Source: Psococerastis gibbosa
Taxonomy: Eukaryota > Arthropoda > Insecta > Psocodea > Psocidae
Length of the DNA stretch: 64,000 bases
Direction of reading: 5' to 3'
Assembly (NCBI GenBank): GCA_963971405.1
Contig: OZ020488.1
Location: forward strand, 29,159,089 to 29,223,088
The position numbers and the translations under genes were made by a program. The notes beneath the pieces were generated by a model. It saw nothing but the letters and a program-made list of their open reading frames with translations. It had not been told where the DNA came from and did no database searches. Position 1 is the first letter of the stretch. Every line of letters begins with the position of its first letter. Shown here one piece after another: positions 36,523 through 47,294 of the stretch.

Positions 36523-37787
36523 CCCTGACATTAATGATCAATAGAGTGGAAAATTTTCACAATCTTCTTCCTTTTGTTTTGAGATAGAAGGTTTCATCAC
36601 GATTGGAAAACAATGTTAACGCGTCATATTTAAGAGACAATAGTTGTTAGAACTCGTTAAAAGTACTTAAATCGTATCACGATTCACAATGTAACAAGAT
36701 AGGGAGGTTTATTTGACACGCGTTTTAAGGAAAACCTACTCTACCAACTGAATTTTAAAGTTTGTCGCTTCCTTCACGACCAGAGTTGAGAGAAAAACAA
36801 TGATTATATTTCTTTAAATAGCCTAATATTTTTTTCCCATTAAATGCTGTTGAAACCTTAATATTTTTACCCGAGATGTTTGGTCGAACGGTAAGTTGAA
36901 AATATAAAACAAATATCAATTTACCAAGGATCAAATTACTTACAATAAAATAGGCCACTTAATGGACATTATAAGAAATTGCTAATAATAGAGTTGAGCA
37001 TATAGTAACGCTTATAATTGCAAAACTTTATTGCGAAGCTTGTCTTTGACGGAAAGGCTATAAAATGATCGCGTTTATGGCCAGATATGTCGTAGTCGAG
37101 ATGTGAAAGTCATAAGGGGAGAATTCCCTCTCTTGGCAAATGCCCAATGAGGGCCTTGGTTTGACTGTTTTCAAAGAGACGGCGGATTTTAAATTTTTAC
37201 TAGAAAAATGTCAAATTACTTTGAAGCAAGAATTGTTTGTTAAGTATCATAATATTCGCAACGGAACCAACCTAATTTTAAATGGAATAGTAAATTTTGA
37301 TGGGACAAATGTCTGGCTAAAGCTATGAGCTCCCATGTGACAGTCGTTTTAAAAGGATTTAAATTTGAAATGTTGGACAGTTTAGACTTATTGCTATTTC
37401 AATTATCTACCATTTTTATTATATATATTATGTATATTATTAAATGTGTCATCTACAGTTTACTGTACTTAATTTACAGTACTGAAAATGAAATTGCGGG
37501 CTCATTAACCAGGCCCAATGACGTTACTGCTGTATTTTGTAGGAAAATCTTATAACGTAACTCTTACAAGCGCGTTATCTTAGGAATGGTGGTCATTAGA
37601 GAAAAAATGATAGCGACCTTTTTTATAGAGAATTGAAAGAGGTACAACTTTGGTTGAAAAACGTTTTTAATAAATATTACTGTTTTCGAGAAAAACCTAA
37701 AAAATCTGACATTTTGACCTTTGACTCCGAATAACTTTTTTAGCACACATTTTTAGTACACATGTATCAGTAATGTCTGCCACTTGT
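36523..37787. other. Flank of the LTR element; no gene recognised
   Basis: AT-rich sequence with short chance frames (longest 76 codons at 37325-37555) and no repeat match. Confidence 0.4.
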
Positions 37788-37791
37788 GGTT
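37788..37791. repeat. Target-site duplication of the LTR element (left)
   Basis: GGTT immediately before the 5' LTR is repeated immediately after the 3' LTR (45911-45914). Four base pairs is within the usual range for Ty3/gypsy integrases. Confidence 0.8.
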
Positions 37792-38617
37792 TGTAGCGTG
37801 CAACCCTACCTTTTTATATGTGTATCCAGTTTACTGGATATACTAAATCTTAATATTACGATTACATATCTTCTTCTTATTATTTATTAAATTTTTTCAA
37901 TTTATTTATTTATTTGTAAATCCGCCATATTTGTTTTGTTCAATTAACCAACCTCCAAATATCACATTCGGTTTAAAATAAATTAATTTTTCTATCTTTT
38001 ATTATTATTCACAATTTAATTATCGCCAGATCTTTTAAAATCACAAAATCATAAAGTATCTATTATTATTTATTTCTATTTATTAATAAAAATACTTTTA
38101 TTATTATTATTATTACTTTAAAAAAGTTTTTGACGAGAGGTTGGCGGCCGGTTGAATTTGCGGTGGCTGGTTAGAAAATGTTACGAAAAAGGATGGCCGA
38201 GAATTTCTTATAACCCGATTTGGATTTTAAAAAAAGAAAAAAAGAAATGAGATTTTAAAGAAGGAAGAAGTCATAAGGATGATGGCTGGCAGGAGTTGTG
38301 GTGGCATGGATTTGATTTCGACGATGATGGGCTAAACCCCACCCGGAAGGGGGTGTTCGGACTCCGCTCCCTCCTCAGCCCAGACAATGTGACGATTTAG
38401 GATTGAGCCATGAGGTGATCGCTTACTTTTTATTTATTGGAGACGCTTATTGGCCACGCTACTACAGGTGCTCTATTTTTCTATATCTTAGGGTTTCATA
38501 ATTCTATCAAGAATATAATTTCTGTTAATTAAATCTTGTTGTAATTGTTTCACAACATTCATTCCTCGATCCTACAGCCTCTCCTAAAGAACCCTAAGCC
38601 GGGGAGAAAACGCAACA
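37792..38617 (+). repeat. 5' long terminal repeat (826 bp)
   Basis: Begins TGTAGCGTGCAACCC and ends GAGAAAACGCAACA, the canonical TG...CA. It contains a palindrome TATCCAGT-TT-ACTGGATA at 37823-37840, AT-rich (TTTA)n/(TTA)n segments in its first half and a GC-richer second half (near 38330-38400). The LTR should carry the Pol II promoter and polyadenylation signal. I cannot mark a transcription start with confidence. Confidence 0.93.
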
Positions 38618-39573
38618 AAGTGGCTCACACCAACGTTGGGGCCCGAGGTTGTAGAATGGTTGGAATGATTGTTGTGAAATTGTTACGAACATGATAATCT
38701 TATTTTTAAATGAATTGTTGACAAAAGTGATATTTCTAGGCTAGAACAATAGTTTTGAAAAGATATAAACAACAGTAGTTTTGAATTAGTTGTTGACAAG
38801 TGATATTAATAATTTTGGAAATGATAGTTTTCGAAAAGATAATAACAAACAGTAAATGATACTTTTTAAAATTCTTAATCATGGCATTTATATTTTTGAA
38901 AGATGTTCGCTAAGAAAAAATAGTGATAATAAAATGTTTTGATTGTCAACAGGGCTTAGGTTACGGATAATCTTTGTGCTGTTGTGGTTATAATTACAGT
39001 TTCGTCAATTCGTCAGGGTTGAGGACGGACGGATCCAGAGGAGTCAACATCGGTTTTATGTAATTCAATCTATAACTATTTATTTATTTATTTAATATTG
39101 GGCCTATATAAAAATTATCGTCATTTTACTTTAATTATGGTAAACCATTGATAGGAGTTTGTCCTTTCTGTTTGACACGGAATATATTTGACTTGTTTTG
39201 TGCAAATTGGCTCAGTTATCAGCATTGGGGTAGTTCACACACTCTTGGTCGTAGTATTGTATGTATGGAATGAATGATAAGGAAGTATTAATTCATTATA
39301 TTAATAATAAGCACGTAGGCCTAGATAGGTTACCAAAAGTGGTATAATATATACCAGTTAGTTTTCTTTAGTCGCATTCGTCTTGGGTTTGAGGAGGGGG
39401 TGTTTAGGAACACCTACTTCCCTTTTTATGATAATTATAAATAATAAGTGTATTAATAACAATTATCGTGTGAATTACTTCACGTAAGACTATTTAATAT
39501 TACGATAGACATTGTTGTGGAAAAAAAAAATATATATTTATATAAATATATATAGTGAAAAGTGCGAAAGATA
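38618..39573 (+). other. Untranslated leader of the LTR element
   Basis: About 0.95 kb between the 5' LTR and the first ATG of gag-pol, starting with the primer-binding site and GTTGGGGCCCGAGG. It contains two loosely similar units at about 38707-38850 (GTTGACAAAAGTGATAT and GTTGACAAGTGATATTA, each followed by ATAGTTTT.GAAAAGAT). No reading frame of note. The packaging signal would be expected here. Confidence 0.7.
38621..38638 (+). promoter_or_regulatory. Putative primer-binding site
   Basis: TGGCTCACACCAACGTTG starts three bases after the 5' LTR. TGG is the complement of the universal tRNA 3' CCA, and the position is standard for minus-strand priming. I could not match it to a named tRNA from memory. 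Confidence 0.6.
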
Positions 39574-42500
39574 ATGCCACGAACCCTAATACAGTTTTTG
39601 AGTGCCACCAGTAAGGCCCGGCTAGAAGAGATCGCTGAACAGTTAGGATTACCGATAGAAGGCACGAAGGAGACCCTGAAAAAGGAATTAAAAAGCCACT
39701 TCTTAGCGACACCGGAGTCGGCAAACCAGTTTGAGGATATGGCAGACGTTACCATTGTACGGCCTCCTTACTTAGTGGTACCATTAACATTAACACAGTA
39801 TCTAACCAACTGTGATGGAGAGAAGCTCGAGTCATTAGCCACGGAAGTCGGATGTGAGTTACCGGCGGCTGATCTGGAAGAGCAACGACAATATATGAAA
39901 AGCTACGTGAATGATCATCCAGCTTGCCTAGGCGACATTGATAAATTTGCAAATTTGCAATTGGTAAGTTCACCATTACCCGAGACTCGACCAACAGACT
40001 TGGAGCCTGAGGAAGAGCTTTCCCACGATCAAGGAGAGGAGATACGGATGGAGAGAGTACTGAATCGAATCTTCAAGGTCAATTTAGAGTTGCAACGCGA
40101 TTTCCTGCGACAGGTTCTTCCAGGGAGAAGCTCTAGGCCACAACTAGAAATGTTTTTAAAAGAGGCACGACGACGCAACATCACGTTCACCGGTGCCGAC
40201 GGGAGTCTACCACTTTTTTTTAACAAATTGAAAGATTGCCTTGCCCTTCACCCACTAACAGAAGACGAAAAACTCCGCGCCATACCTACGCTATTTGACG
40301 GGCCAGCCGCTCGGTGGTACGCCGGAAATAAGTATGCACTATGGACCGAACTGGAAATGGCGCTGAAGAACGTTTACCTGCCGGCAGACCATCAACTCAA
40401 GTTGAAGGTCTTACTATATACTAGAACGATGGGAGAACACGAAAAGGTGGCCCACTACATCGCGGCCATGAAGGCACTGAACGACGACCTCGCAACTCCA
40501 CTCAAAGAAGTCGAACTTGTACCGTTACTCATGGCTCACCTACCCCCTCGACTGGCTAGTCTTGTAGGTTCCCAACTTACGGTATATACCTCAATAAAAT
40601 CCTTTGAAATAACTTGCGTCGCGGCGGAGCACCAACTGGAACAACAAACGTCCTACGTTCCACCGACCAACGCTATGCTATGCAACCCTCTCTACGGTGA
40701 CTTTGGAGCTTCAAGACCACAACTCCTGGCGCTGGTTTCTCCTGCCAATATGACCACTTACAAGTGTAGGGGTTGCCGCCTGTTTGGACATCGGGAACGA
40801 GACTGCCAAACCACTTCTCGTCCATTTTGTTATCACTGGCAAGACGGGAGTCCTATCCAGCCTTTGTACATGCCGGCCACCGAAGTTAAACAGCCAAGGG
40901 GGCGTGGCGAGGCAGGTGACCACGACCCCCGCAACCGAACAACCTCACCAACAACAGTGAACAATCAGCCATCGGTGCAGATTGATTTGTCTTCTTGTGC
41001 GAACGCGCCGGACCCCCAGAAACGGTACTACATTAAAGTAGACATGGGTGGGATTCCAGTTATTGGACTTATTGACCCCGGATCGACTCACTCTGTCATC
41101 TTAAGTGAGTATTGGCATGAATTACAAAAAAGGGGACATCACATCCGCGCGGTGTCGGCAAGCGCGACTGTTGCCAATGGGGAAGAAGCCGAAGTAGTCG
41201 GGTGTGTCAAGATCAACCTCATTGTAGAAACGGACGCGGGACCCGCAAATTGGGCAGGAGATTGTTACCTTGTGAAGCGTCTCTCTCATCCTCTAATTGT
41301 GGGGATGAACACACTGCAAGCCCTCCGAACCGTCATTGACTTCGGACAACATCGAGTAACTCTTCAAGATGGTGCAGCCCCTACTATCATTCGTGCTGAC
41401 GCTTTTTCTCTACACTGTGTGGATGAGGTGGACGTCAAGGATGTGACCATTGAAGACCCAAATATTAATGAAATGGAGGAATTCTGCCACCAGGACTTAA
41501 CACCCGTTGACAGAGCCGACTTCAATGACTTACTTCGCAAATGGAAACAGCAGTTCCTCACTTCGAGTGGCAAGTGTGACCTCGTAGAGCATCGAATGTA
41601 CCTGAAGGAGTTGAATACGGTGCCGGTCAAACAGCGCTACTACCCGATGTCACCACCGGTCCTGGAGATTGTGCATCAGCAGATTAAGAAATTACTAGCA
41701 GACGGCGTCATTGTTCCGTCAGAGTCTGAATGGGCGTCGCCTGTAGTTCCGGTCCGCAAGAAAAACGGCGAGATAAGAGTCTGCGTCGACTACAAACGTG
41801 TAAACGCCTTGTGTAAATCCAATGCTTTTCCTTTACCCCGGATTCATGAGTCTCTGGACCGTCTGAAAGATGCGTATTTTGTATCTTCGCTGGACCTCCT
41901 GTCGGGCTATCATCAAATCCGCGTAGCGGATGACACCAGACCTTTAACAGCTTTTATAGTACCCAATATGGGTCTTTTTGAACATGCCTATGCACCTTTT
42001 GGGCTTAGTACGATGCCCGCGACATTCCAGAGTCTAATGCAGCGAGTACTTCGCGAAGCTCAAGAGTGTACAATCGTATACCTAGATGATGTTTTAATAT
42101 TTTCCCGTACCGCGGAACTACATAAGAAACATTTAGAAATAGTTTTCCGACTCCTCCGTCAAGCCAACTTAAAGGTAAATTGGACAAAGTCCACGTTCGT
42201 CCGATCTGAGCTCATCTACCTCGGATATCGTGTGGGAGGAGGCATACTACAAGTCTCCGAAGACAAGGTCGTCGCGATCAGAAATTATCCAAGACCAACG
42301 TCTGTAAAGGCCGTCCGCGCCTACCTAGGAAAGGTGGGATGGTTTAGGCGTTTCATTCCGAGTTTTTCCGAGACTGCCGCCCCGTTGAACCAGCTGCTAC
42401 ATAAAGATACCCGTTTTGAATGGACTGAGCAACGGGAATCTGCCTTTCAGAAGTTGAAGGATTGCCTTACGTCTTATCCTGTCTTGCGCTGTCCTGACTT

Positions 42501-44157
42501 CTCTAAGCCATTTCAGATTCACTGTGATTCTTCGGACATTGCAGTTGGAGCTGTGCTGATCCAAGAAGAAGACGGAGTGCCCTACGCCGTCGCATACACA
42601 TCGAAAACGTTATCCAGTAGCCAGCGTAATTACAGTACGACAGAAAAGGAGTTGTTGGCGGTACTACATGCGGTCACTACCTGGTCTTTCTACATCTGGG
42701 GAACGCGATTCACCTGTGTGACGGATCACCTGGCTTTGAAATGGATCCGAAACATTCCTAACCCGAGCGGACGTCTGCCCCGTTGGTTAGTTACTCTAAA
42801 CCAGTTCGACATGGAGATCCTCCATAAGAAGGGTTCCACTCATGTTGTTCCTGACTGCTTGTCACGAATGCAGCCTTCCACCGTCATTTCCGCCTTGACG
42901 GGAATTACTGCGCCTTTACCCGACTTTAGTACCATTACGGATCCATGGTACCTCGCCTTACGTAAGAAGATAGAACAGAATCCTACTCATTTCCCGCAGT
43001 TTCATCTTACTCCCACATCCATTTTCAAATCCGTTCGAGATCGACTTACCAAAACCGATGATCTTAAGTTACTTGTACCATCCGAGTTTCGAGAGGAGTT
43101 GATTAAGCAGCATCACTCGTCATTACCGTCTGGCCATCTCGGAATCAATCGCACTCTCCGTCGCATCGCTGAGAACCATTACTGGCCAAGAATGGCCCGA
43201 GATGTGCGCCTCGCCGTTCGCCGATGTCTGGATTGTCAACGCCATAAACCACGCAATACCACGCCTCATGGGCACATGCAGGTGCACCCGCCATCACTCA
43301 AACCATTTCGACTTCTGACTTGCGACTTAGTGGGACCATTACCCCGCAGTCGCGGTGGCCATCGTTATATCTGTGTCTTCATTGACTCGTGCACAAAGTG
43401 GAGTATAGGAGTCCCATTGAAATCTGCGACTTCGAAGACTGTCGAAGACGCCCTGTTCAATCATGTTATCATGCATCATGGAGTACCGGAGATCATACTG
43501 GTGGATAATGGATCACAATTTACTAGTAGGCGATTTAAACAATTCTGTGAAGACCACCATATCAAAATACATTTCTGTCCGCGTTATTATCCACAAAGTA
43601 ACCCAACTGAAAGATATAATCAGACAATCAAGACCGCGCTGGCTATTTACACTAAGGATAATCACCAGCTTTGGCATTTACATTTACCATTTGTTCTGTT
43701 TGCTCTTAGAACGTCGGTAAGTGAAGCAACGGGTTTTTCTCCATCCAAGCTAGTCTATGGCAGAGAACTGCGCTCCTTTTATGAGTTGGCTGCAACTACT
43801 GATAATTCTGATTTAATGCCATTTGATCCTGTCACCTATAATGGCACTTTGACCACTAATCTTGACGCTCTCTATCAACGGGTACGATCCACCGTAAGGA
43901 GGGCTAAACAACGACAGGTGGCACGTTATAATTTGCGAAGGAAAGATGTGACCTATCAACCGGGAGAACTAGTGTTTAAGGAAGATTTTCACCAATCTAG
44001 TGCTATTGATAAGAAAACAGCCAAATTTTATCCACGATGGGAGGGACCATTCATTATAAAAACAGTGCTTTCGCCAACGCAGTATGAACTGCAACGCATG
44101 AATGGTACTTTGACTGGACGTTGGCATGTGTCTCACTTGAAATCTGTGTTGACCTAG
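39574..44157 (+). CDS. gag-pol: Gag-Pol polyprotein of Ty3/gypsy retrotransposon (1,527 aa)
   Basis: One uninterrupted frame. The first ATG in frame is 39574 (MPRTLIQFLS); the frame opens slightly upstream only through a GTG. Gag: two similar N-terminal helical blocks (about residues 4-48 and 70-115), capsid region (~205-365), zinc knuckle C398-X2-C401-X4-H406-X4-C411. Protease: LIDPGSTHS with D501; the usual D-T/S-G is D-P-G. RT: D774 (SSLDLLSGY), YLDD with D838/D839. RNase H: D985, E1026, D1051. Integrase: H1181, H1188, C1218, C1221 zinc site, then D1251, D1311, E1346 (NPTERYN), and a GPF motif at 1491-1493 near the C-terminus. No frameshift or stop separates gag from pol, so processing must rely on the protease. 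No env. Confidence 0.95.
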   Translation: MPRTLIQFLSATSKARLEEIAEQLGLPIEGTKETLKKELKSHFLATPESANQFEDMADVTIVRPPYLVVPLTLTQYLTNCDGEKLESLATEVGCELPAADLEEQRQYMKSYVNDHPACLGDIDKFANLQLVSSPLPETRPTDLEPEEELSHDQGEEIRMERVLNRIFKVNLELQRDFLRQVLPGRSSRPQLEMFLKEARRRNITFTGADGSLPLFFNKLKDCLALHPLTEDEKLRAIPTLFDGPAARWYAGNKYALWTELEMALKNVYLPADHQLKLKVLLYTRTMGEHEKVAHYIAAMKALNDDLATPLKEVELVPLLMAHLPPRLASLVGSQLTVYTSIKSFEITCVAAEHQLEQQTSYVPPTNAMLCNPLYGDFGASRPQLLALVSPANMTTYKCRGCRLFGHRERDCQTTSRPFCYHWQDGSPIQPLYMPATEVKQPRGRGEAGDHDPRNRTTSPTTVNNQPSVQIDLSSCANAPDPQKRYYIKVDMGGIPVIGLIDPGSTHSVILSEYWHELQKRGHHIRAVSASATVANGEEAEVVGCVKINLIVETDAGPANWAGDCYLVKRLSHPLIVGMNTLQALRTVIDFGQHRVTLQDGAAPTIIRADAFSLHCVDEVDVKDVTIEDPNINEMEEFCHQDLTPVDRADFNDLLRKWKQQFLTSSGKCDLVEHRMYLKELNTVPVKQRYYPMSPPVLEIVHQQIKKLLADGVIVPSESEWASPVVPVRKKNGEIRVCVDYKRVNALCKSNAFPLPRIHESLDRLKDAYFVSSLDLLSGYHQIRVADDTRPLTAFIVPNMGLFEHAYAPFGLSTMPATFQSLMQRVLREAQECTIVYLDDVLIFSRTAELHKKHLEIVFRLLRQANLKVNWTKSTFVRSELIYLGYRVGGGILQVSEDKVVAIRNYPRPTSVKAVRAYLGKVGWFRRFIPSFSETAAPLNQLLHKDTRFEWTEQRESAFQKLKDCLTSYPVLRCPDFSKPFQIHCDSSDIAVGAVLIQEEDGVPYAVAYTSKTLSSSQRNYSTTEKELLAVLHAVTTWSFYIWGTRFTCVTDHLALKWIRNIPNPSGRLPRWLVTLNQFDMEILHKKGSTHVVPDCLSRMQPSTVISALTGITAPLPDFSTITDPWYLALRKKIEQNPTHFPQFHLTPTSIFKSVRDRLTKTDDLKLLVPSEFREELIKQHHSSLPSGHLGINRTLRRIAENHYWPRMARDVRLAVRRCLDCQRHKPRNTTPHGHMQVHPPSLKPFRLLTCDLVGPLPRSRGGHRYICVFIDSCTKWSIGVPLKSATSKTVEDALFNHVIMHHGVPEIILVDNGSQFTSRRFKQFCEDHHIKIHFCPRYYPQSNPTERYNQTIKTALAIYTKDNHQLWHLHLPFVLFALRTSVSEATGFSPSKLVYGRELRSFYELAATTDNSDLMPFDPVTYNGTLTTNLDALYQRVRSTVRRAKQRQVARYNLRRKDVTYQPGELVFKEDFHQSSAIDKKTAKFYPRWEGPFIIKTVLSPTQYELQRMNGTLTGRWHVSHLKSVLT

Positions 44158-45084
44158 ACTATAATATCGTGGGTTCGACTGTGTATTGTTGTGTACTTAA
44201 AATAGTATATGAAAGAAAGAGGGGGTGTACCCTACATATTTTTTTTTGCTTGTTTTAGTTGTCGACCCGGAGGTGATTAATAGTTAGTGAGTTTAGTACG
44301 ACGTTGAATAGGAATGTCCTGGTTGTTTGAGTTTTGAGTACTCCTGGACGTATTAAATTTTGGAAAATGATTCGTGAATCGTTAATGGCGGGTGAGCTTT
44401 CTATCCTTCCATGTCGATTTGCATTGGAGAATGAGGTTGAAAAGACCATGTTTGGATACCTTCTGTTCTGAGTTTGGTTTTTGGTATAGTTAGTGGATTG
44501 ATCAATAGTTGGGTGGGAGTTTGTTTTCGAGTGTTTGATTTATGAGTGTGTGTGAACTCCCCAATGTGTAATTTTTTTTACGGAGGGTGGTCCGCTATGA
44601 CCTTTTGAGGGCGATCCTAATGCTATCGCGAGATGCTTAGTATCGACGTTTTACGTTCTGGAACTCCCTACTGTACTCTGTCACGATGGGATAGTCCGGT
44701 CTTTTTGGGACCGCGAAGTCCCATACCATATCTCCTCAGCTGTTCTTCTTTCTCTCTGCTCCTACAGATGGCGCCCAATCCGTGGATGGATGTTGTATGA
44801 ATGGGATACGAATGGTGTATGATTGGTTTTTCCCTCTTCTGTAGCGAGGTTACCCGTCAGTGGATCGGTTAAGATGTTCTTTAGGTTTTAACCGCTCAAA
44901 GGTCTCGTACTGGCTCAGGCTAGTGTAGATCCCTTCCCGTTGTTCCGTTCTTTTCTTCTCTGTTTTTCTGGGGATCTTTGGTTCGTGTGGTGTTGACTTC
45001 TTGGGGGCGATGGGGGCTTTTCTCTCGTTTGCTTTCCTAACGAGTGTAGGTTTGAAAAAAAAAGGGGGGGGGAAAGACCCTTGT
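44158..45084 (+). other. 3' untranslated region of the LTR element
   Basis: About 0.93 kb between the gag-pol stop codon and the 3' LTR. Short frames on both strands (64 codons or fewer) have no signal peptide, transmembrane or env-like features. It ends with the polypurine tract and then ACCCTTGT just before the LTR. Confidence 0.7.
45054..45076 (+). promoter_or_regulatory. Polypurine tract
   Basis: An all-purine run of 23 bases (GAAAAAAAAA, then nine G, then AAAG or similar) close to the 3' LTR, the expected primer for plus-strand synthesis. It is separated from the LTR by eight bases (ACCCTTGT), more than the usual near-adjacent spacing. Confidence 0.75.
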
Positions 45085-45910
45085 TGTAGCGTGCAACCCT
45101 ACCTTTTTATATGTGTATCCAGTTTACTGGATATACTAAATCTTAATATTACGATTACATATCTTCTTCTTATTATTTATTAAATTTTTTCAATTTATTT
45201 ATTTATTTGTAAATCCGCCATATTTGTTTTGTTCAATTAACCAACCTCCAAATATCACATTCGGTTTAAAATAAATTAATTTTTCTATCTTTTATTATTA
45301 TTCACAATTTAATTATCGCCAGATCTTTTAAAATCACAAAATCATAAAGTATCTATTATTATTTATTTCTATTTATTAATAAAAATACTTTTATTATTAT
45401 TATTATTACTTTAAAAAAGTTTTTGACGAGAGGTTGGCGGCCGGTTGAATTTGCGGTGGCTGGTTAGAAAATGTTACGAAAAAGGATGGCCGAGAATTTC
45501 TTATAACCCGATTTGGATTTTAAAAAAAGAAAAAAAGAAATGAGATTTTAAAGAAGGAAGAAGTCATAAGGATGATGGCTGGCAGGAGTTGTGGTGGCAT
45601 GGATTTGATTTCGACGATGATGGGCTAAACCCCACCCGGAAGGGGGTGTTCGGACTCCGCTCCCTCCTCAGCCCAGACAATGTGACGATTTAGGATTGAG
45701 CCATGAGGTGATCGCTTACTTTTTATTTATTGGAGACGCTTATTGGCCACGCTACTACAGGTGCTCTATTTTTCTATATCTTAGGGTTTCATAATTCTAT
45801 CAAGAATATAATTTCTGTTAATTAAATCTTGTTGTAATTGTTTCACAACATTCATTCCTCGATCCTACAGCCTCTCCTAAAGAACCCTAAGCCGGGGAGA
45901 AAACGCAACA
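45085..45910 (+). repeat. 3' long terminal repeat (826 bp)
   Basis: Same length and, on base-by-base reading, same sequence as the LTR at 37792-38617. It begins TGTAGCGTGCAACCC and ends GAGAAAACGCAACA, followed by GGTT (45911-45914), the right-hand target duplication. Confidence 0.93.
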
Positions 45911-45914
45911 GGTT
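45911..45914. repeat. Target-site duplication of the LTR element (right)
   Basis: GGTT directly after the 3' LTR, matching 37788-37791. Confidence 0.8.
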
Positions 45915-46312
45915 TTAATAGAATAGATTACAATTCATTTTTTCCATAAGAACTGGTTTAGGTTGTTTGGTTACTCAACCTTAACCTGTTTCAAAAGTCT
46001 ATCAAGCTTGTAAAAGTGGATTTCTTAAACATATGATATCGTTCAAATTCCATTACCCGCCACAAGAATTGGCATACCCTTAAGACAATGTCTGGGTTTC
46101 AAATGTTTCTTAACTTTTGCGAATTTGTCGGCTATGCCAATTTAGAAAATTAACTTCATGGAAGACCATATCAACTTACTAAATAAAATTACGATTTGAA
46201 ACAATAATAAATACCAATGCTTGTACAATGTCTCCGACATTCTTATTTTGATAACTTTTTTAAAAAATGATCAAAGCAGTATCCTACCTACCTAACTTTT
46301 TCTGGAAAAGGA
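45915..46312. other. No gene recognised
   Basis: AT-rich right flank of the LTR element, no repeat match noticed. Confidence 0.4.
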
Positions 46313-46491
46313 CATGGTAGGGACTCAGACTTTCACCCCAAATGCTGTTGGTTTGAGTCCCACACTTCTTGAATTTTCTGGCCATGCTTGGGAGGGCATG
46401 TAAAGCAGGTGGTCCCGGGCCATCTAAGATGAGTGTAAGAGCGGGTTTTATAGCTCTAGCTCCTCTGGGTTAGCTTAGTAATAGAACAAAA
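46313..46491 (+). mobile_element. tRNA-derived SINE (SINE1), copy 3
   Basis: Head CATGGTAGGGACTCAGACTT, B-box-like GGTTTGAGTCCCACAC, body TTTTCTGGCCATGCTTGGGA and GTAAAGCAGGTGGTCC, then AGTGTAAGAGCGGGTTTTAT and an end CTGGGTTAGCTTAGTAATAG. It runs parallel to the copies at 26099 and 26880 throughout. Confidence 0.7.
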
Positions 46492-47004
46492 CGTAATTAT
46501 TTATTTATTGCATGGAAATCCTGAATAATCTACTAGTCAATTGAGATACAATATCATATTTTAGTTCAAAATAACTAGAAAACTAGACTAGAAATTAGAT
46601 GTTGACTGCCAGGTCTGGAAGAGTTTTACCATAAACTCCAAGTTGAGGTGGATAACAACTCGATGAGTGATGAGAGAGAAAAGCAAACTGTCAATATCAG
46701 CAGTCGTTAAAAATGACGTTATGTCCCCAGTCAGGTAATTGAAAGTCCAGTCTGCCCCATCAAGAGGGCAATTCAGCAAAGGGATCACTTTATTTTTCAA
46801 AACTCTGTTTCCTTGCCTCTAGCTGAGTCATTTGATTGTTATCGAACGAACACGGGAAGTAATACCGGTGCATGAAATTTTGAATTAGGATCACTATATT
46901 TTGGCAGTTCTCGTAGTTCATGATCACCTCTAAAACAGTAAAATTTTCATTTTCTTAAGTGTAACTTCTTATGACGGACTCTTTAAAGCTGGAATGTTAT
47001 AGCT

Positions 47005-47265
47005 TTTCTATTTATACGTAAGTAGAAGGATATATAGTAGCGTTGTGATGCTAGAAATTTTCAATTTACATATTTTAATGAATTTACACGTTTTGAGATC
47101 CCAAAAGTATTTTTTTTACGTGGGTTGGTCTGTCTGTCCGTCCGTCGAATTGTGGAAAAACTACTCGATGGATTTTGATGAAATTCGGGATGTAAGTTTA
47201 CAAAATTCATATCGGAGGACCTTTTTTTATGTTTTGGGCACAAATCTGGGGAATTTTTATGAATT
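47005..47265 (-). repeat. Diverged R1 fragment
   Basis: Keeps the R1 landmarks ATTTACACGTTTTGAGATCC, (TGTC)n-like 47129-47145, GATTTTGATGAAATTCGGGA and TGTAAGTTTACAAAATTCAT, but many positions differ and the left half of R1 is absent. An old copy. Confidence 0.6.
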
Positions 47266-47294
47266 TGAGCTCTACTGTTGTTGCTTACGTTGTG

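Larger units (their letters stand above)
37792..45910 (+). mobile_element. Complete Ty3/gypsy LTR retrotransposon (8,119 bp)
   Basis: Layout: 826-bp 5' LTR, primer-binding site, ~0.95-kb leader, a single gag-pol frame, ~0.93-kb 3' untranslated region with a polypurine tract, and an 826-bp 3' LTR, all bounded by GGTT duplications. The LTRs look identical by eye. The domain order RT-RNase H-integrase defines Ty3/gypsy. There is no env-like frame. The intact frame and unchanged LTRs suggest a recent insertion that may still be competent. The frame is visibly more GC-rich than its surroundings. I do not assign a lineage within Ty3/gypsy. Confidence 0.93.

Noticed and set aside
39562..39573. Upstream GTG as the start of gag-pol
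   Set aside because: Eukaryotic initiation at GTG is unlikely. The first in-frame ATG is at 39574, giving 1,527 residues.
44158..45084. Possible env gene after pol
   Set aside because: No frame longer than ~65 codons and no signal peptide or transmembrane pattern.
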